This document shows positions 5,506-5,758 of a DNA stretch of 5,758 nt, piece by piece. A program made the position numbers and the translations under genes. The notes under the pieces were generated by a model. That model saw only the letters and a list, made by a program, of their open reading frames with translations, did no database searches and was not told where the DNA came from. Source of the DNA: Lachnospiraceae bacterium UBA3820 (GTDB taxonomy: Bacteria > Bacillota > Clostridia > Lachnospirales > Lachnospiraceae); the NCBI GenBank assembly GCA_002369325.1, contig DFDU01000058.1:1-5758 (forward strand). Direction: 5' to 3'. How positions within the stretch are numbered: the stretch's first letter is position 1; each line of letters opens with the position of its first letter.

Positions 5506-5758
5506 TTCTTTAACGGCTCCGATTACGATACGGGAGGTTATACTCTTTGAAAATAATATATATACTATAATCGGCGGAATCATAGACAGGACAAGAAGCA
5601 TATATATTATCGGATCGGTTCCTCTTGTTGAAGCTCCCACAAAATTTTTCATAAATAATGCAAGCGTCTTCTGATCAGGCCTTGTAATCACAAGGCTTTG
5701 CATATACGAGTTATTCCAGCTCGATACAAAATTAAATATAAAAAGCAATGATAAAGCA
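5503..5758 (-). CDS. Sugar-type ABC transporter permease (MalG/UgpE-like), C-terminal part, cut by right edge
   Basis: The 84 visible C-terminal codons resemble inner-membrane permeases of carbohydrate ABC importers, which form the channel with a partner permease, an ATPase and a solute-binding lipoprotein. Family features are FVSSWNN (about residues 12-18), the segment KTLALFMKNFVG, the final membrane helix around LVLSMIPPIIVYILF, and the characteristic ending GAVKE, compared with the common GAVKG. The EAA motif that contacts the ATPase normally lies some 25 residues before the SWN segment, so it should be just outside the window. The frame stays open to the window edge, so the in-frame TTG at 5746-5748 is an internal leucine codon and not a start. 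The stop is TAA at 5503-5505, and the 3' end is directly abutted by the 55-bp repeat array. The substrate cannot be told from this fragment. Confidence 0.9.
   Translation of the reverse strand, partial: ALSLLFIFNFVSSWNNSYMQSLVITRPDQKTLALFMKNFVGASTRGTDPIIYMLLVLSMIPPIIVYILFSKSITSRIVIGAVKE

Noticed and set aside
5228..5525. Insertion sequence or transposon remnant
   Set aside because: The inverted repeat is a hairpin with a short loop, there is no transposase coding sequence, and the repeats are explained by local tandem duplication.
5746..5748. TTG as start of an 81-residue protein
   Set aside because: The frame stays open to the window edge and the encoded segment is the C-terminal end of a much longer permease family.

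Overview
The window looks like chromosomal DNA of a low-GC Firmicute, most likely a motile clostridium of the Lachnospiraceae type. This is inferred from AT-rich intergenic DNA, strong AGGAGG-type ribosome sites, a Clostridia-style PurL N-terminus, and a CheX/CheY pair beside a Cache-GGDEF-EAL receptor. No taxon-specific marker is present, so the family assignment is an inference.

Layout from left to right. (1) Positions 1-1282, minus strand: the N-terminal 427 codons of purL (FGAM synthase, purine synthesis), running off the left edge. (2) Positions 1315-1343: a compact terminator hairpin. (3) Positions 1361-2636, minus strand: a two-gene operon. The promoter-proximal gene encodes a 296-residue protein with four 29-residue-period MshEN/T2SSE_N-like repeats fused to a CheX-type phosphatase domain. 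The second encodes a 120-residue stand-alone CheY-like receiver. (4) Positions 2637-2819: a divergent control region with two good sigma-A promoters, both TTGATT-N17-TATAAT, firing in opposite directions. (5) Positions 2820-5231, plus strand: an 803-residue membrane receptor with Cache, HAMP, GGDEF and EAL domains, a potential maker and breaker of cyclic di-GMP. (6) Positions 5228-5525: a repeat-rich convergent region with a 15-bp duplication over the stop codon, a long hairpin, and a 55-bp tandem repeat. (7) Positions 5503-5758, minus strand: the C-terminal 84 codons of a sugar-type ABC permease, running off the right edge.

The most interesting point is the central divergon. One arm makes a protein that should set c-di-GMP levels in response to an external signal. 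The other arm makes a CheY-like receiver and a CheX-like phosphatase whose N-terminal repeats have the 24+5 spacing of the c-di-GMP-binding MshEN domain. An economical hypothesis is a local circuit in which c-di-GMP controls dephosphorylation of CheY. The repeat spacing, active-site motifs and promoters are visible in the sequence. Ligand binding and the circuit itself are inference. purL and the permease appear to be unrelated neighbours.
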